Source: Turicibacter sanguinis
GTDB taxonomy: Bacteria > Bacillota_I > Bacilli_A > MOL361 > Turicibacteraceae
Direction: 5' to 3'
NCBI RefSeq assembly: GCF_013046825.1
Contig: NZ_CP053187.1
Span: 2,328,001 to 2,392,000 of the forward strand
DNA length: 64,000 nt
Shown here: positions 24,145-33,918 of the stretch, piece after piece
Numbering within the stretch: position 1 is the stretch's first letter
Layout: each line of letters begins with the position of its first letter
The notes under the pieces: generated by a model
Databases searched by the model: none
Told to the model about the DNA's origin: nothing
Seen by the model: the letters and a program-made list of their open reading frames with translations, nothing else
Program-made: the position numbers and the translations under genes

Positions 24145-26046
24145 ATGAGAATTACTGACTTATTAAATAAGCAATCAATTAGTTTAAATTTAAAAGCAAC
24201 TAATAAAATGTCAGCGATTGATGAATTAGTTGATTTAGTCAATGCAAGTGGCAATTTAAATAATAAAGAAGAGTATAAGCAAGGTATTATTGCTCGTGAA
24301 GAGCAAAGTACAACAGGTATTGGGGAGGGAATTGCAATCCCTCATGCCAAAACGAAAGCGGTTAAAAAAGCATGTTTAGCAGCAGCCGTTAGTAAAGCAG
24401 GAGTGGACTATGAATCATTTGACGGAAGCTTAGCTCACTTATTCTTCATGATTGCAGCACCAGATGGAGCGAATAATACTCACTTAGAAGTATTATCACG
24501 TTTATCAACAATATTAATGGATGAAACATTCCGTCAAGATTTAATGAATGCCACATCAGTGGATCAATTTTTATCTTTAATTGATGCGAAGGAAACAGAA
24601 AAATTCCCTGAAGAAGAAGTGGTTGAAGAGGTGAAAACGCCAACATCAGCAAAAGATTCAAAATACCCTCGAGTGTTAGCGGTAACAGCCTGTCCAACTG
24701 GAATTGCTCATACCTTTATGGCTGCTGAAAGTTTAAATAAAAAAGGAGCTGAAATGGGAATTTCAATTAAAGTTGAAACAAACGGATCAGCAGGAGCTAA
24801 AAATGTTTTAACGAAAGAAGAAATTGAAAACTGTGACGCAATCATTGTAGCGGCTGATAAAAAAGTAGAAATGGCACGCTTTAATGGTAAAAAAGTGATT
24901 CAAACAAAAGTGGCGGATGGAATTCATAAATCAGAAGAATTAATCACGCGTGCCATTAATGGCGATGCGCCAGTTTATCATAGTGCAGAAGGCGCACAAG
25001 AAGTGGAAGAATCAAACGAAAGCCTTGGTCGTCAATTATATAAACACTTAATGAATGGTGTGTCAAACATGTTACCATTCGTTGTAGCAGGTGGTATTTT
25101 AATTGCTTTAGCATTCCTATTTGATGATCGCTCAATTGATCCAAGTAATTTTGGTTCAAATACGCCGTTTGCAGCTTTCTTTAAATCAGTAGGAGATGCA
25201 GCATTTGGATTCTTATTACCTGTTTTAGCTGGATTTATTGCCGTTAGTATCGCAGACCGTCCAGCGATGGTTGTCGGATTTGTTGGTGGATTCTTAGCAA
25301 ACGCTGGTGGGGCAGGATTCTTAGGTGCGTTACTAGCAGGGTTTATTGCCGGATATTTAGTATTATTACTTCGAAAAGTATTATCATTCTTACCACAATC
25401 ACTTGAAGGAATTAAACCGGTGCTATTATATCCTTTATTAGGAACACTGTTAATTGGGATTGTGATGACATTTATTGTTAATCCACCAGTAGCCTTTTTA
25501 AATAATGGATTAACTAACTTCTTAAATAGTTTAGGAACAAGTTCAGCTATCTTATTAGGAATTGTTGTTGCTGGTATGATGGCAATCGATATGGGAGGAC
25601 CATTCAATAAAGCGGCTTATGTCTTTGGGATTGCATCTTTAAATTCAGGAAATGAAGCGGTTATGGCAGCTGTAATGGCAGGTGGGATGGTTCCACCGTT
25701 AGCAATTGCGTTAGCGACAACTTTCTTTAAACACCGTTTTACAAAACAAGAACAAGATGCTGGTAAAGTTAACTATATTATGGGATTATCATTTATCACA
25801 GAAGGAGCTATTCCATTTGCAGCAGCCGATCCACTAAAAGTCATTCCATCTTGTGTGATTGGATCAGCAGTAGCGGGAGCGTTAACAATGGTGTTTAATT
25901 GTACATTACCTGCACCTCATGGTGGAATCTTCGTCTTCCCAGTAGTAGGAAACTGGCCAATGTACTTAGTAGCTATTTTAATTGGATCTGTTGTGGGAGC
26001 CTTAATCTTAGCCTTCCTAAAACGTTCAGTAAAACAAGAAGCTTAA
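24145..26046 (+). CDS. fruA: Fructose-specific PTS transporter, EIIABC
   Basis: 633 aa fusion in the order A-B-C. The IIA domain (1-150) has phospho-His67 in GIAIPHAKT. The IIB domain (about 172-270) has phospho-Cys183 in TACPTGIAHTFMA. The IIC domain (about 290-633) has eight or more membrane segments, with the substrate motif GGPFNKAAYVF and GAIPFAAADP. It imports fructose as fructose 1-phosphate for FruK. AGGAGG precedes the ATG and a strong terminator closes the operon. Confidence 0.96.
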   Translation: MRITDLLNKQSISLNLKATNKMSAIDELVDLVNASGNLNNKEEYKQGIIAREEQSTTGIGEGIAIPHAKTKAVKKACLAAAVSKAGVDYESFDGSLAHLFFMIAAPDGANNTHLEVLSRLSTILMDETFRQDLMNATSVDQFLSLIDAKETEKFPEEEVVEEVKTPTSAKDSKYPRVLAVTACPTGIAHTFMAAESLNKKGAEMGISIKVETNGSAGAKNVLTKEEIENCDAIIVAADKKVEMARFNGKKVIQTKVADGIHKSEELITRAINGDAPVYHSAEGAQEVEESNESLGRQLYKHLMNGVSNMLPFVVAGGILIALAFLFDDRSIDPSNFGSNTPFAAFFKSVGDAAFGFLLPVLAGFIAVSIADRPAMVVGFVGGFLANAGGAGFLGALLAGFIAGYLVLLLRKVLSFLPQSLEGIKPVLLYPLLGTLLIGIVMTFIVNPPVAFLNNGLTNFLNSLGTSSAILLGIVVAGMMAIDMGGPFNKAAYVFGIASLNSGNEAVMAAVMAGGMVPPLAIALATTFFKHRFTKQEQDAGKVNYIMGLSFITEGAIPFAAADPLKVIPSCVIGSAVAGALTMVFNCTLPAPHGGIFVFPVVGNWPMYLVAILIGSVVGALILAFLKRSVKQEA

Positions 26047-26068
26047 GAGTAATCTGAATAACATACAA

Positions 26069-26103
26069 AAAAAACCATAAGGATTTTAACCTTATGGTTT
26101 TTT
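26069..26103. terminator. Terminator between fruA and convergent prenyltransferase gene
   Basis: 14-bp stem AAAAAACCATAAGG with loop ATTTTAA; A/T runs on both sides allow use in both directions. Confidence 0.85.
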
Positions 26104-26140
26104 ATTTACCTAATGAAACCGAGTGCTTGAGGGACACTCG

Positions 26141-27085
26141 TTAAATGATAATCGCTATTAAAATGCTTGAAAGATAGACAACATTAATGAGGATAAAAAT
26201 TTTGACGCTTAAACTAAACGTATGCTGTTTTGAGGGAGCATCAACAAATTGTTTAATATGGTGAAGGACCGGTTTGAGTGTCACTAAAGTGACTAATGAA
26301 ACGAAAGGTAGAACACCAATCATCACACCAAAGATAATTGAAAAATATCCAAAAATATAAAGTGCAAAGAATAAAAGTAGGGCACGCTCTTTTCCAATAC
26401 AAATCGGTAAGGTATAGCGTTGATTTATTAAATCATCATCCATATCGCAAATGTTATTTGCTAACATAATATTAGAAATTCCCATTATCAATGGAATCGA
26501 CACAATGACTAAAACTAACAATTGAGACACATTCATGAATAATTCAATATGTGTACTCTCATGATGAAAGCTAATAAACTCTTGATCGTAGATATGGATA
26601 TACATACTAATAAAAGTCAGAATTAATCCCATCGTAATCCCTGAAAAAATTTCGCCAAAAGGAGTTCTTGAAATGGGAAGAGGACCAAAAGAATAACCAA
26701 TCCCAATAATAAAGCAAATGATTCCAAGAAAAAGAACGAAGGCATTCGTCTGGCTAACGAGTAACAGTCCAAAACAACCAGATAAACAAAGCATGAAAAT
26801 AATCAACCGTTTAATTTGTTTAGGTGCTAATTGATCACCAACGATGGGATTATGGATTTCATAACCATAACCTTCTTTTTTTATGGCCTGTTTGTAGTCC
26901 ATGTAATTATTAATCATCGTGGTGGTCATATCAAAAATAATCATTGAGATAAACATAATGACGGCATTCTTGATAGAAAAAACATGATAACGGTAGTAGA
27001 CATATAATGACCCAAATAAAAAGGGGATAATACTGGCCACTTTAGTTTGGATTTCAATTAATTTTAAAAAGCTTGAAAAATTCAT
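26141..27085 (-). CDS. UbiA-family prenyltransferase (MenA-like)
   Basis: 314 aa with about nine membrane segments. Two Asp-rich prenyl-diphosphate-binding motifs are visible: INNYMDYKQA (about 58-67) and NNICDMDDDLINQR (about 208-221). The layout resembles MenA, which attaches a prenyl chain to 1,4-dihydroxy-2-naphthoate, but no other menaquinone genes are in the window and UbiA relatives are diverse, so the acceptor is uncertain. GAGGAGG precedes the ATG. It is a single gene, convergent with fruA. Confidence 0.82.
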   Translation of the reverse strand: MNFSSFLKLIEIQTKVASIIPFLFGSLYVYYRYHVFSIKNAVIMFISMIIFDMTTTMINNYMDYKQAIKKEGYGYEIHNPIVGDQLAPKQIKRLIIFMLCLSGCFGLLLVSQTNAFVLFLGIICFIIGIGYSFGPLPISRTPFGEIFSGITMGLILTFISMYIHIYDQEFISFHHESTHIELFMNVSQLLVLVIVSIPLIMGISNIMLANNICDMDDDLINQRYTLPICIGKERALLLFFALYIFGYFSIIFGVMIGVLPFVSLVTLVTLKPVLHHIKQFVDAPSKQHTFSLSVKIFILINVVYLSSILIAIII

Positions 27086-27259
27086 AAATCCTCCTCATCT
27101 TCTCTAATTCACTCACTTATTATATAAAACTTCATAAAGTTAAACAAGTTAAATTACTTGAGGCTCCTACCTGTCATGGCTTATTGGTTTGTAAGGGGAA
27201 AAATGTACAGGCGTTTTGGAAGAAAATATCATATGGTATAACAAAAAGGAGGGGGAAAT

Positions 27260-27859
27260 ATGGGACAATTAATTCCTAAAATTATTCATCAAATTTGGCT
27301 TGGAAAGCGTCCGATTCCAACTCAAATTCAGTCATATATGCAGTCATGGAAAACATATCACCCTGATTGGCAATTTATCCTATGGACAGATGAGAATTTG
27401 ATTCCTTTACAAAATCAAGATCTTTATAATCAGGTAGAGGATCTAAGACAAAAAGCGGATATTGTCCGTTACGAAGTGTTATATCAATATGGCGGAGTCT
27501 ATGTTGACATTGATATGGAATGCTTTAAAAACATTGAACCTTTATTACAAGAGGGTGAATTTTTCGTAGGCACCGAAGATGATTTCTATTTATCAAATGA
27601 GTTGATGGCTGTGACGAAAAAACATGATTTAATCAAAGAGTTACTAGATGGGTTAAAATATTCGCTATCTAATGATGAGAATAAAAGCATCGATGAGCAA
27701 ACTGGCCCTATTTTTATGACCAAATACCTACTTTGGATGCCTCAGGTAACAGTTGCTGAGCAACAACTGTTATATCCAACACCCGAACAACTAAAAAAAG
27801 CAGATTCACCTTTTTATACCGTCCATCGTGCTAAGTGTTGTAAACAGCTGTTCAAATAA
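27260..27859 (+). CDS. DXD glycosyltransferase (Gly_transf_sug / OCH1-like)
   Basis: 199 aa, short for the family (usually 230-260). The N-terminal IPKIIHQIWLGKRPIP and the donor-site block ADIVRYEVLYQYGGVYVDID, with the metal-binding DXD, are diagnostic of GT32-type sugar transferases used in capsule, teichoic-acid or glycolipid decoration. No membrane segment or signal. AGGAGGGGG precedes the ATG. It is not in a polysaccharide cluster here. Confidence 0.85.
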   Translation: MGQLIPKIIHQIWLGKRPIPTQIQSYMQSWKTYHPDWQFILWTDENLIPLQNQDLYNQVEDLRQKADIVRYEVLYQYGGVYVDIDMECFKNIEPLLQEGEFFVGTEDDFYLSNELMAVTKKHDLIKELLDGLKYSLSNDENKSIDEQTGPIFMTKYLLWMPQVTVAEQQLLYPTPEQLKKADSPFYTVHRAKCCKQLFK

Positions 27860-27962
27860 AAAAGATAGATAAAAAAACCTTGATTGCTTATAATAAATCT
27901 GATAGGCTATAGACGAAATAACTGATTATTTAGTGGTTAAAAGAGAAAGGGTTGACCGGTTT

Positions 27963-28823
27963 ATGAAACGAAATCAAGGTGTTTTACTCACAATCTTATC
28001 TGCCTTTCTTTTTGGATTCACCCCAATCTTAGCTAAATGGACCTATAGTGGTGGAAGTAACGCAATTAGTTTGACCTTTTATCGAGCCCTTTTTTCTTTA
28101 CCTGTGCTATATGGTATCTTGAAATATAGAAAAGTCTCATTAAAAGTGACAAAGTCACAATGGATTCATTTGCTAATTGTCGGAATTTTAGGGCAGACAG
28201 TTACAACAATCACGCTTTATGCGACGTATGACTATTTATCAGTTGGAATGGCGACAACACTACATTTTGTTTATCCTGCATTTGTTGTGTTAGCAGCTGT
28301 TCTATATTTTAAAGAAAAGTGGACACGAGCTAAAGTCATCTCAATCATACTGGCTATGATTGGAATGTTATGTTTTATTGATTTAAGTGGTCATATTAGT
28401 TTGTATGGTGTTTTCTTAGCGTTGGTATCAGGAATGACTTACGCCTTCTTCATTTTATATATTGATAAAAGTGGCCTTAAAGAGTTAGATTCGTTTAAAC
28501 TGACTTTTTATATTAACTTAGTGGTATCTGCTGCGGTGTTCGTTTATGGGATGGGAACTCATTCTTTAATGATTAATTTAACGCCCATCGCCTGGGGATT
28601 AACATTAATCATTTCATTATTAGTATCAGTGTTCGCCGTTGCTTTACTGCAAATCGGAATTAAATTAATTGGAAGCACCAAAGCATCGATTCTTTGTTTA
28701 TTTGAACCCATCACAAGCGTTGTATTTGGACTCATTTTATTACACGAAGATTTAACAATTTTAAAGTTAACAGGTTGTATTTTAATTTTGTTATCTGCAT
28801 ATGCCATTTCTAAAGAAAAATAA
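27963..28823 (+). CDS. EamA-family (DMT) transporter
   Basis: About 286 aa from ATG 27963 (GAAAGGG upstream); the same frame opens at GTG 27933, which has no ribosome site. Ten membrane segments in two EamA repeats: GFTPILAKWTYSGG, YPAFVVLAAVLYFKEKWT, then LFEPITSVVFGLILLHEDLT. A metabolite exporter of unknown substrate. It is a different subgroup from the EamA gene at 14.7 kb: this one has the YdcZ/RhaT-like EPITSVVFG end. Confidence 0.87.
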   Translation: MKRNQGVLLTILSAFLFGFTPILAKWTYSGGSNAISLTFYRALFSLPVLYGILKYRKVSLKVTKSQWIHLLIVGILGQTVTTITLYATYDYLSVGMATTLHFVYPAFVVLAAVLYFKEKWTRAKVISIILAMIGMLCFIDLSGHISLYGVFLALVSGMTYAFFILYIDKSGLKELDSFKLTFYINLVVSAAVFVYGMGTHSLMINLTPIAWGLTLIISLLVSVFAVALLQIGIKLIGSTKASILCLFEPITSVVFGLILLHEDLTILKLTGCILILLSAYAISKEK

Positions 28824-28851
28824 CTCATCAACCATGTCGAATTACGCGATT

Positions 28852-28879
28852 AAAAACCCGCGTTTGACGTGGTTTTTTT
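28852..28879 (+). terminator. Intrinsic terminator
   Basis: CCGCG-TTTGA-CGTGG core with A5/T7 flanks. Confidence 0.65.
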
Positions 28880-28963
28880 GAATTTTATAGACAGAGATAG
28901 ACAACATCTTTAAAATTCATATGTTAAAATGGAATAACTGTCGAGTGAGAGGAGAAGATGAAG

Positions 28964-29539
28964 ATGGGGAAAAATCCTAAAGAATGGACGACTTTTTTAA
29001 CTGGATTTAATATCGGAACTTTTTTATCTTTAATTTCTTTAGTTGAAGTTTTAATGACACGTTCGTCATTTAAAGAATATTGTATTATTTTAGCTGTTAT
29101 TTTAGTTAATGGGACAATTATTGGGGTGGTGCTACAATATTTATTAATTCATATTCATTTAACGAAAAATATGGGGAGAGCCTTTTATTATGCAGGCGAT
29201 GAAATTCCCAAACGTTTACTTGAAATGAGAAATCATAAATTAGAAAAAACGCTCGAGTTAATGGTGGGGATTCAGACACGAGTAAAACTAAATTTAATCA
29301 TTTTAATTATGTTAGTGTTATTACTCATTTTATCATTATTATTACCCATTATTTATTGCTATCGCTTTGAGTCGGATATGTTTTTATTTAACATTGGCTG
29401 GTCATGTATTTTATTGATGTTCATGTCGCGATTAGTCTTAATTATGACGAAAAATAGTCGTTATATTCAATTCAAGATTAATCATTTATTAGATGTTCAT
29501 GAGTTTAATAATATTCAATTGAAAAAAGAAGAATTATAA
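28964..29539 (+). CDS. Four-helix membrane protein, unknown function
   Basis: About 191 aa. The ATG at 28964 (MGKNPKEW) is 9 nt from GGAG; an ATG at 28958 is too close. Two hydrophobic helices (about 10-60), a cytoplasmic amphipathic helix (AGDEIPKRLLEMRNHKLEKT), then two more helices (about 105-165) and a charged tail. No family recognised. It stands alone with its own terminator, 100 bp before the ClC gene. Confidence 0.6.
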   Translation: MGKNPKEWTTFLTGFNIGTFLSLISLVEVLMTRSSFKEYCIILAVILVNGTIIGVVLQYLLIHIHLTKNMGRAFYYAGDEIPKRLLEMRNHKLEKTLELMVGIQTRVKLNLIILIMLVLLLILSLLLPIIYCYRFESDMFLFNIGWSCILLMFMSRLVLIMTKNSRYIQFKINHLLDVHEFNNIQLKKEEL

Positions 29540-29540
29540 C

Positions 29541-29568
29541 AAGAGATCGAAGTCGGATCTCTTTTTTG
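29541..29568 (+). terminator. Intrinsic terminator
   Basis: 8-bp stem AAGAGATC/GATCTCTT, short loop, T-run. Confidence 0.75.
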
Positions 29569-29639
29569 TTATGAAAAATTCATAAAATGTTATTAAATGT
29601 TAAAACTAGAATTAATAATAAATAAAAGGTGGAGTTGAA

Positions 29640-30881
29640 ATGGATTCATTCAAAAAATTAGGCTTACAACTCGTTAAATGGATCCTATTGAGTCTTTTAA
29701 TGGGAGTCATGATTGGTGTGATGGTAGGTGGATTTAAACAAATCTTAAGTACAGCTAATCACTATCGGAGCACTCATGAGAAGTTAGTCTTTGGTTTACC
29801 TGTTGCAGGAGTAGTTATCAGTTTTTTATACGTGAAAGTTAGACGAAATGCGTATTCAGGAGAGAATTTACTAAAATCAGAAGTTCAACAAGCTGCGAAG
29901 AATATTCCGCTTTCCATGATTCCGGCTGTTGTGATTGGATCTTTGGTGACAACTTTTTTTGGAGGATCAGCAGGGAAAGAAGCAGCGGGAGTTGCGATCG
30001 GTGGGATAACAGGTGATTTTTTATCAAGAAAATTTCATTTAAGTGATGAGGAGCAACGGACATTAGTTGTTGCAGGTGTTGGAAGTGGCTTTGGCGTCCT
30101 TTATAATACACCATTAGCCGGAGCTATTTTAGGAATGGAATTAGTTTTAAAGGGAAAGTTTCATTACGAAGCATTACTTCCTGCTTTTTTAACAAGTGTT
30201 ATTTCAAGTGAGGTTGCGAAACAAATTGGAGATGAACTCATTACTTATCCCTCTTTAGAGCTTGGAGCTCTTGATTTGACTTTAATTTTAAAATTAGTTG
30301 GAATGGGGCTGTTATTTGGACTGGTGGCCATGATGTTTAATGGGGCTTTAGACCTAGCCCCTAAAATTTATTCTAGGTGGATTAAGAGCCCCTATATTAA
30401 AGGCATGGTAGGGGGCGTGCTAACAATTATTCTTTTTTGGATGGCTGGGGATAATTATAATGGGTTAGGACAGTCACATATCGCTTTAGCCTTTGAGGAA
30501 CCCGTTAGTCTCATTGAGTTTATTTGGAAGATTATTTTTACAGCTGTTGCCCTAGGGTCTGTTTTTCAAGGGGGACGTGGAAATCCAACCTTTTTTGTTG
30601 GAGCAACATTTGGGAGTGCCATTGCAACATTTTTTAAATTACCTGTTGCTTCAGTTGCAGCACTTGGGATGATTGGAGTTTTTTGCGGCGCAACAGCCTT
30701 ACCGTTAACTGGAATTATGATGGCGATTGAATATTTTGGATCTTCACATGTTATGGCGATTATTATAGTCATGATTATTTCATACAGTATTTCTGGTTTT
30801 TATGATTTATTGACTCATTCAAAGCTTGCTAAAGGAAAAAAAGAGATTTTTGAAGGGCAGGTAGAATCAAATGGAAATTAA
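29640..30881 (+). CDS. ClC-family chloride channel/antiporter
   Basis: 413 aa, multi-helix. The family anion-pathway motifs are present in altered form: GGSAGKEAAGVAIGG (canonical GxGxE region; the Glu is followed by AA instead of GP), GSGFGVLYNTPLAGAILGME and GRGNPTFFVGATFG, where canonical GxFxP is N-P-T-F. It belongs to the short bacterial ClC group without CBS domains. It likely moves chloride or fluoride with or against protons; the motif differences leave the ion uncertain. GGTGGAG precedes the ATG. Confidence 0.88.
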   Translation: MDSFKKLGLQLVKWILLSLLMGVMIGVMVGGFKQILSTANHYRSTHEKLVFGLPVAGVVISFLYVKVRRNAYSGENLLKSEVQQAAKNIPLSMIPAVVIGSLVTTFFGGSAGKEAAGVAIGGITGDFLSRKFHLSDEEQRTLVVAGVGSGFGVLYNTPLAGAILGMELVLKGKFHYEALLPAFLTSVISSEVAKQIGDELITYPSLELGALDLTLILKLVGMGLLFGLVAMMFNGALDLAPKIYSRWIKSPYIKGMVGGVLTIILFWMAGDNYNGLGQSHIALAFEEPVSLIEFIWKIIFTAVALGSVFQGGRGNPTFFVGATFGSAIATFFKLPVASVAALGMIGVFCGATALPLTGIMMAIEYFGSSHVMAIIIVMIISYSISGFYDLLTHSKLAKGKKEIFEGQVESNGN

Positions 30882-30908
30882 AAGAAGTATGCGTTGCATA
30901 CTTCTTTT
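30880..30908. terminator. Bidirectional terminator between clc and exonuclease III gene
   Basis: 13-bp stem AAAAGAAGTATGC, GTT loop. The 26 bp separating two convergent stop codons is almost entirely this hairpin. Confidence 0.85.
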
Positions 30909-31664
30909 TTATTTCTTCAATTGTAATCCAACTGGACAGTGATCAGATCCTAAAACATCAGGATAAATTCTCGCATCTTCAAGTCTTGATTCTAATGCTT
31001 TTGAGGTAATAAAGTAATCAATACGCCATCCAACGTTTTTTGCACGTGCGCCTGCACGATAAGACCACCAACTATAACAATTTTCTTTTGTTGGATAAAA
31101 ATAACGGAATGTATCGATAAACCCACTATTTAATAGTTTCGTCATTTCATTACGTTCCTCGATTGTGAATCCAGCGTTTTTTGTATTTGTTTTAGGATTT
31201 TTTAAATCGATTTGTTGATGGGCTACATTCAAATCACCGCAAACAATGACTGGTTTTAAAACATCTAATCCTATCAAATAATTTCTAAAAGCTTCTTCCC
31301 ATGTCAAGCGATAATCGAGTCGTGCCAACTCATTTTGAGAATTAGGTGTATAGACCGTTACCAAATAAAAATCATTATATTCGAGGGTAATGACACGACC
31401 TTCTTGATCATGTTCTGCAATATTAAGGCCGTAAGTCACCTGTAATGGCTCATGTTTTGTAAAAATAGCCGTTCCTGAATAACCTTTCTTCACGGCATAA
31501 TTCCAATATTGATAATAGCCATCTAATTGCAAATCAATTTGACCTTCTTGTAATTTTGTTTCTTGTACACATAAAAAATCAGGTTGCTCTGCTTCGACAA
31601 AATCTAAAAATCCTTTTTTCACACAAGCACGCAATCCATTTACATTCCATGAAATAAATTTCAT
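30909..31664 (-). CDS. xth: Exodeoxyribonuclease III (ExoA/Xth)
   Basis: 251 aa from ATG 31664, 9 nt after AAGGAGG; the ATG at 31673 abuts the ribosome site. Mg2+/catalytic motifs of the EEP fold: [51 protein letters not shown] and [12 protein letters not shown]. It cleaves 5' to abasic sites in base-excision repair. The internal NVGWRIDYF and SDHCP triad residues are intact. Confidence 0.95.
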   Translation of the reverse strand: MKFISWNVNGLRACVKKGFLDFVEAEQPDFLCVQETKLQEGQIDLQLDGYYQYWNYAVKKGYSGTAIFTKHEPLQVTYGLNIAEHDQEGRVITLEYNDFYLVTVYTPNSQNELARLDYRLTWEEAFRNYLIGLDVLKPVIVCGDLNVAHQQIDLKNPKTNTKNAGFTIEERNEMTKLLNSGFIDTFRYFYPTKENCYSWWSYRAGARAKNVGWRIDYFITSKALESRLEDARIYPDVLGSDHCPVGLQLKK

Positions 31665-31758
31665 TACCTGCATCCTCCTTAATTACTAATAGATTATCGC
31701 AAAATGAAATAAATGTCTACTTTTGTGCTGATATCGAAGGTATAAATAGGAGGCTATC

Positions 31759-33039
31759 TCATTTTTGATGGCGCTTCGAAATTTTAGTAGGGAAGATGAC
31801 TGTAAACGTTGTTTCATCATTTGGAATACTTTTCACTGAAATTTGCCCATGATGCTGGCTAACAATTGTTTTAGCAATAGAAAGACCTAATCCATAGCCA
31901 CCTGTATCACGAGCACGTGATTCATCAGCACGGTAAAAACGCTCAAAAATCTTATCAAGATGCTCAGGTGGAATCCCAACACCTTTATTTTTGACAGCTA
32001 AAATAAATTGTTCATGCTCTTTCTTTAAAGAAAGCATAATTTGAGTTTGAGTTGGTGAATGTTTCAATGCATTATCAAGTAAAATAATGGCTACTTGTGC
32101 AATTCGTTCTTCTTCGCCTGTAAACATTAAGTCCGGTTCAATATCTAAAACTAATTCTTTCCCAGACTCAAAGAACACCGATTCAAGCGGTAACGCGGCA
32201 TTAATAATGGCTTCGCTTAAATCAAAAGAAGCTGATTTTAATAACACTTCATTACTATCAATTTTCGCTAAATAGAGTAAGTCGCTAACAAGTTTTGACA
32301 TTCGTTCCGTATCAGATTTAATGTGATCAATCCATTTTCGTTGTTCATTAATGGTTTGATGTTGATTCGCTAAAATGACATCTGTCGTTGTATGGATGAC
32401 TGTTAAGGGAGTTTTTAATTCATGGGAAGCATCGGCGACAAATTGTTGCTGTTTTTGCCAAGCTAAAGCCACTGGTTTAATTGCCCAAGACGCTAAATAA
32501 AAACTAATGACAGCTAAAACAATTAATGTAATACATCCAATAAAAATTAAGACAAGTGCAAGTTGCGTCAAGGTCGTCATTTCAGAAGAACGATCTAAGA
32601 AAACAAAGAGTGTTCCTTCAGGACGCGTAATTTTTAAATAGCGAAAAGGAAGGGAGTTAATTGTAACTTTTCCCGTTTCAGTCGAACGATTGTATAAATC
32701 TTCAACAATAGATTCCACTCCCGATAAATCAGTATCAGACTCTAAATTTGAGGTAATGGTTAAAGTTTGAGTCGTGTTATCAATTGAAGCTGTAAAATGA
32801 TTACGCATCAGACCTTCATTGAGTGGAAAGGGGCCTTTGCGATCTAAATTATATCCCCCCTTCGGTGGAAATTTTTGTGAAATGCTTGTATTTTGGGCGA
32901 TTTGTTCCATCAAGACCATTGCTTGAGACACATTCGTTTTGTACATTAAATAATACGTCCCGCCAAAAATAGCAAGAAAAATCGACATCAGAATGGATAG
33001 ATTAATCAAAATAAATCGCTTCTTAAGTTTTTTTAACAT
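31759..33039 (-). CDS. Membrane sensor histidine kinase
   Basis: 426 aa. Helices at about 9-32 and 158-185 enclose an extracellular sensor of about 125 residues (KGGYNLDRKGPF...). The H-box is ADASHELKTPLTVI (H206), N-box LLDNALKHS, G1 VKNKGVGIP and G2 GYGLGLSIAKTIV. In G1 the usual first Asp is replaced by Asn-Lys (VKNKGVGI), a variant seen in some kinases. The gene overlaps the response regulator by 7 bp and is divergent from the VTC-DUF4956-CotH operon, its likely target. Confidence 0.92.
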   Translation of the reverse strand: MLKKLKKRFILINLSILMSIFLAIFGGTYYLMYKTNVSQAMVLMEQIAQNTSISQKFPPKGGYNLDRKGPFPLNEGLMRNHFTASIDNTTQTLTITSNLESDTDLSGVESIVEDLYNRSTETGKVTINSLPFRYLKITRPEGTLFVFLDRSSEMTTLTQLALVLIFIGCITLIVLAVISFYLASWAIKPVALAWQKQQQFVADASHELKTPLTVIHTTTDVILANQHQTINEQRKWIDHIKSDTERMSKLVSDLLYLAKIDSNEVLLKSASFDLSEAIINAALPLESVFFESGKELVLDIEPDLMFTGEEERIAQVAIILLDNALKHSPTQTQIMLSLKKEHEQFILAVKNKGVGIPPEHLDKIFERFYRADESRARDTGGYGLGLSIAKTIVSQHHGQISVKSIPNDETTFTVIFPTKISKRHQK

Positions 33040-33713
33040 GATTCATTGACTCCTAAACAATATCCAACGCCTCTGACCGTTCGAATGATTACATTTGATT
33101 TAATAAAAGATAATTTTTTTCGAAGAAAAGAAATATAAACTTCAACGTTATTGTATTCAACATCTGCGTCAAATCCCCATACCTTTTCGATTAATAGTTC
33201 TTTAGTTACAATTTGATTACCATTTGAAAATAAATAATTTAAAATGTTAAATTCTTTTAACCCAAGTTTTACTGATTTGACTCCACAAGATAGCTCATAA
33301 GTGGATAAGTTAAGTTCAGCATCATGAAAACGTAGGGTATCCGTTGTGATTTCACCTTGTCGACGAAGAAGAACGCGAATTCTCGCTAATAGCTCTTCGG
33401 TCGCAAAGGGTTTGGTTAAGTAATCGTCAGCTCCTAAATCAAGTCCACGGACTTTATCTGCAATTTCATCTTTTGCAGTTAAAAATAAAATCGGCGTTTT
33501 AATTTTATCCTGACGACACATCTTTAAGATATCAAATCCATTTAACTTAGGTAACATAATATCTAAAATAATTAAATCATAAATACCTGTTAAGGCATAA
33601 TCAAGACCTGATTGTCCATCGTGAAACACATCCACATCATATTTGTTTGTTTTTAATATTTGGCTAATCGCTTCTGCTAAGCGAATCTCATCTTCTACAA
33701 CTAAGATTCTCAT
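33033..33713 (-). CDS. OmpR/PhoB-family response regulator
   Basis: 226 aa from ATG 33713 (GAGGTG 7 nt upstream; a GTG at 33722 lies in the ribosome site). Receiver: E7/D8, phospho-acceptor D51 (ILDIMLPKLNG), T79 and K101 (TKPF). The winged-helix domain ends IRTVRGVGYCL. Its gene faces the VTC operon across 205 bp that contain an 11-bp-spaced TTAAGA direct repeat, the usual geometry for OmpR-family binding, so control of that operon is likely. Confidence 0.93.
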   Translation of the reverse strand: MRILVVEDEIRLAEAISQILKTNKYDVDVFHDGQSGLDYALTGIYDLIILDIMLPKLNGFDILKMCRQDKIKTPILFLTAKDEIADKVRGLDLGADDYLTKPFATEELLARIRVLLRRQGEITTDTLRFHDAELNLSTYELSCGVKSVKLGLKEFNILNYLFSNGNQIVTKELLIEKVWGFDADVEYNNVEVYISFLRKKLSFIKSNVIIRTVRGVGYCLGVNESC

Positions 33714-33854
33714 ATTTATCACCTCATACGTTTAATGTTATCAAGCGAAACTTAAAACATTCTGAAATTTGACGGCTATTTCTTTATTATAAGGATAACA
33801 AATTTTGTTAAAAAGGAAAACCAAGTAAAATATAATTAATTAATTATTAAATTT

Positions 33855-33886
33855 TTAAGATTATGTTAAGAAATGGAATTTATAAT
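33855..33886 (+). promoter_or_regulatory. Putative response-regulator-activated promoter of VTC operon
   Basis: TTAAGA at 33855-33860 and again at 33866-33871 (11-bp period) occupy the -35 region of a promoter with TATAAT at 33881-33886 and no good -35 hexamer. This is the standard arrangement for activation by a dimeric OmpR-type regulator. Confidence 0.55.
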
Positions 33887-33918
33887 AGCTCTAGTCAGCT
33901 ATTTAGGAGGTGAGTCAG

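Noticed and set aside
25032-25607. 191-codon frame on the minus strand within fruA
   Set aside because: It lies antisense to the conserved IIC domain, has Pro/Asn/Ile-biased shadow composition, no ribosome site and no family pattern.
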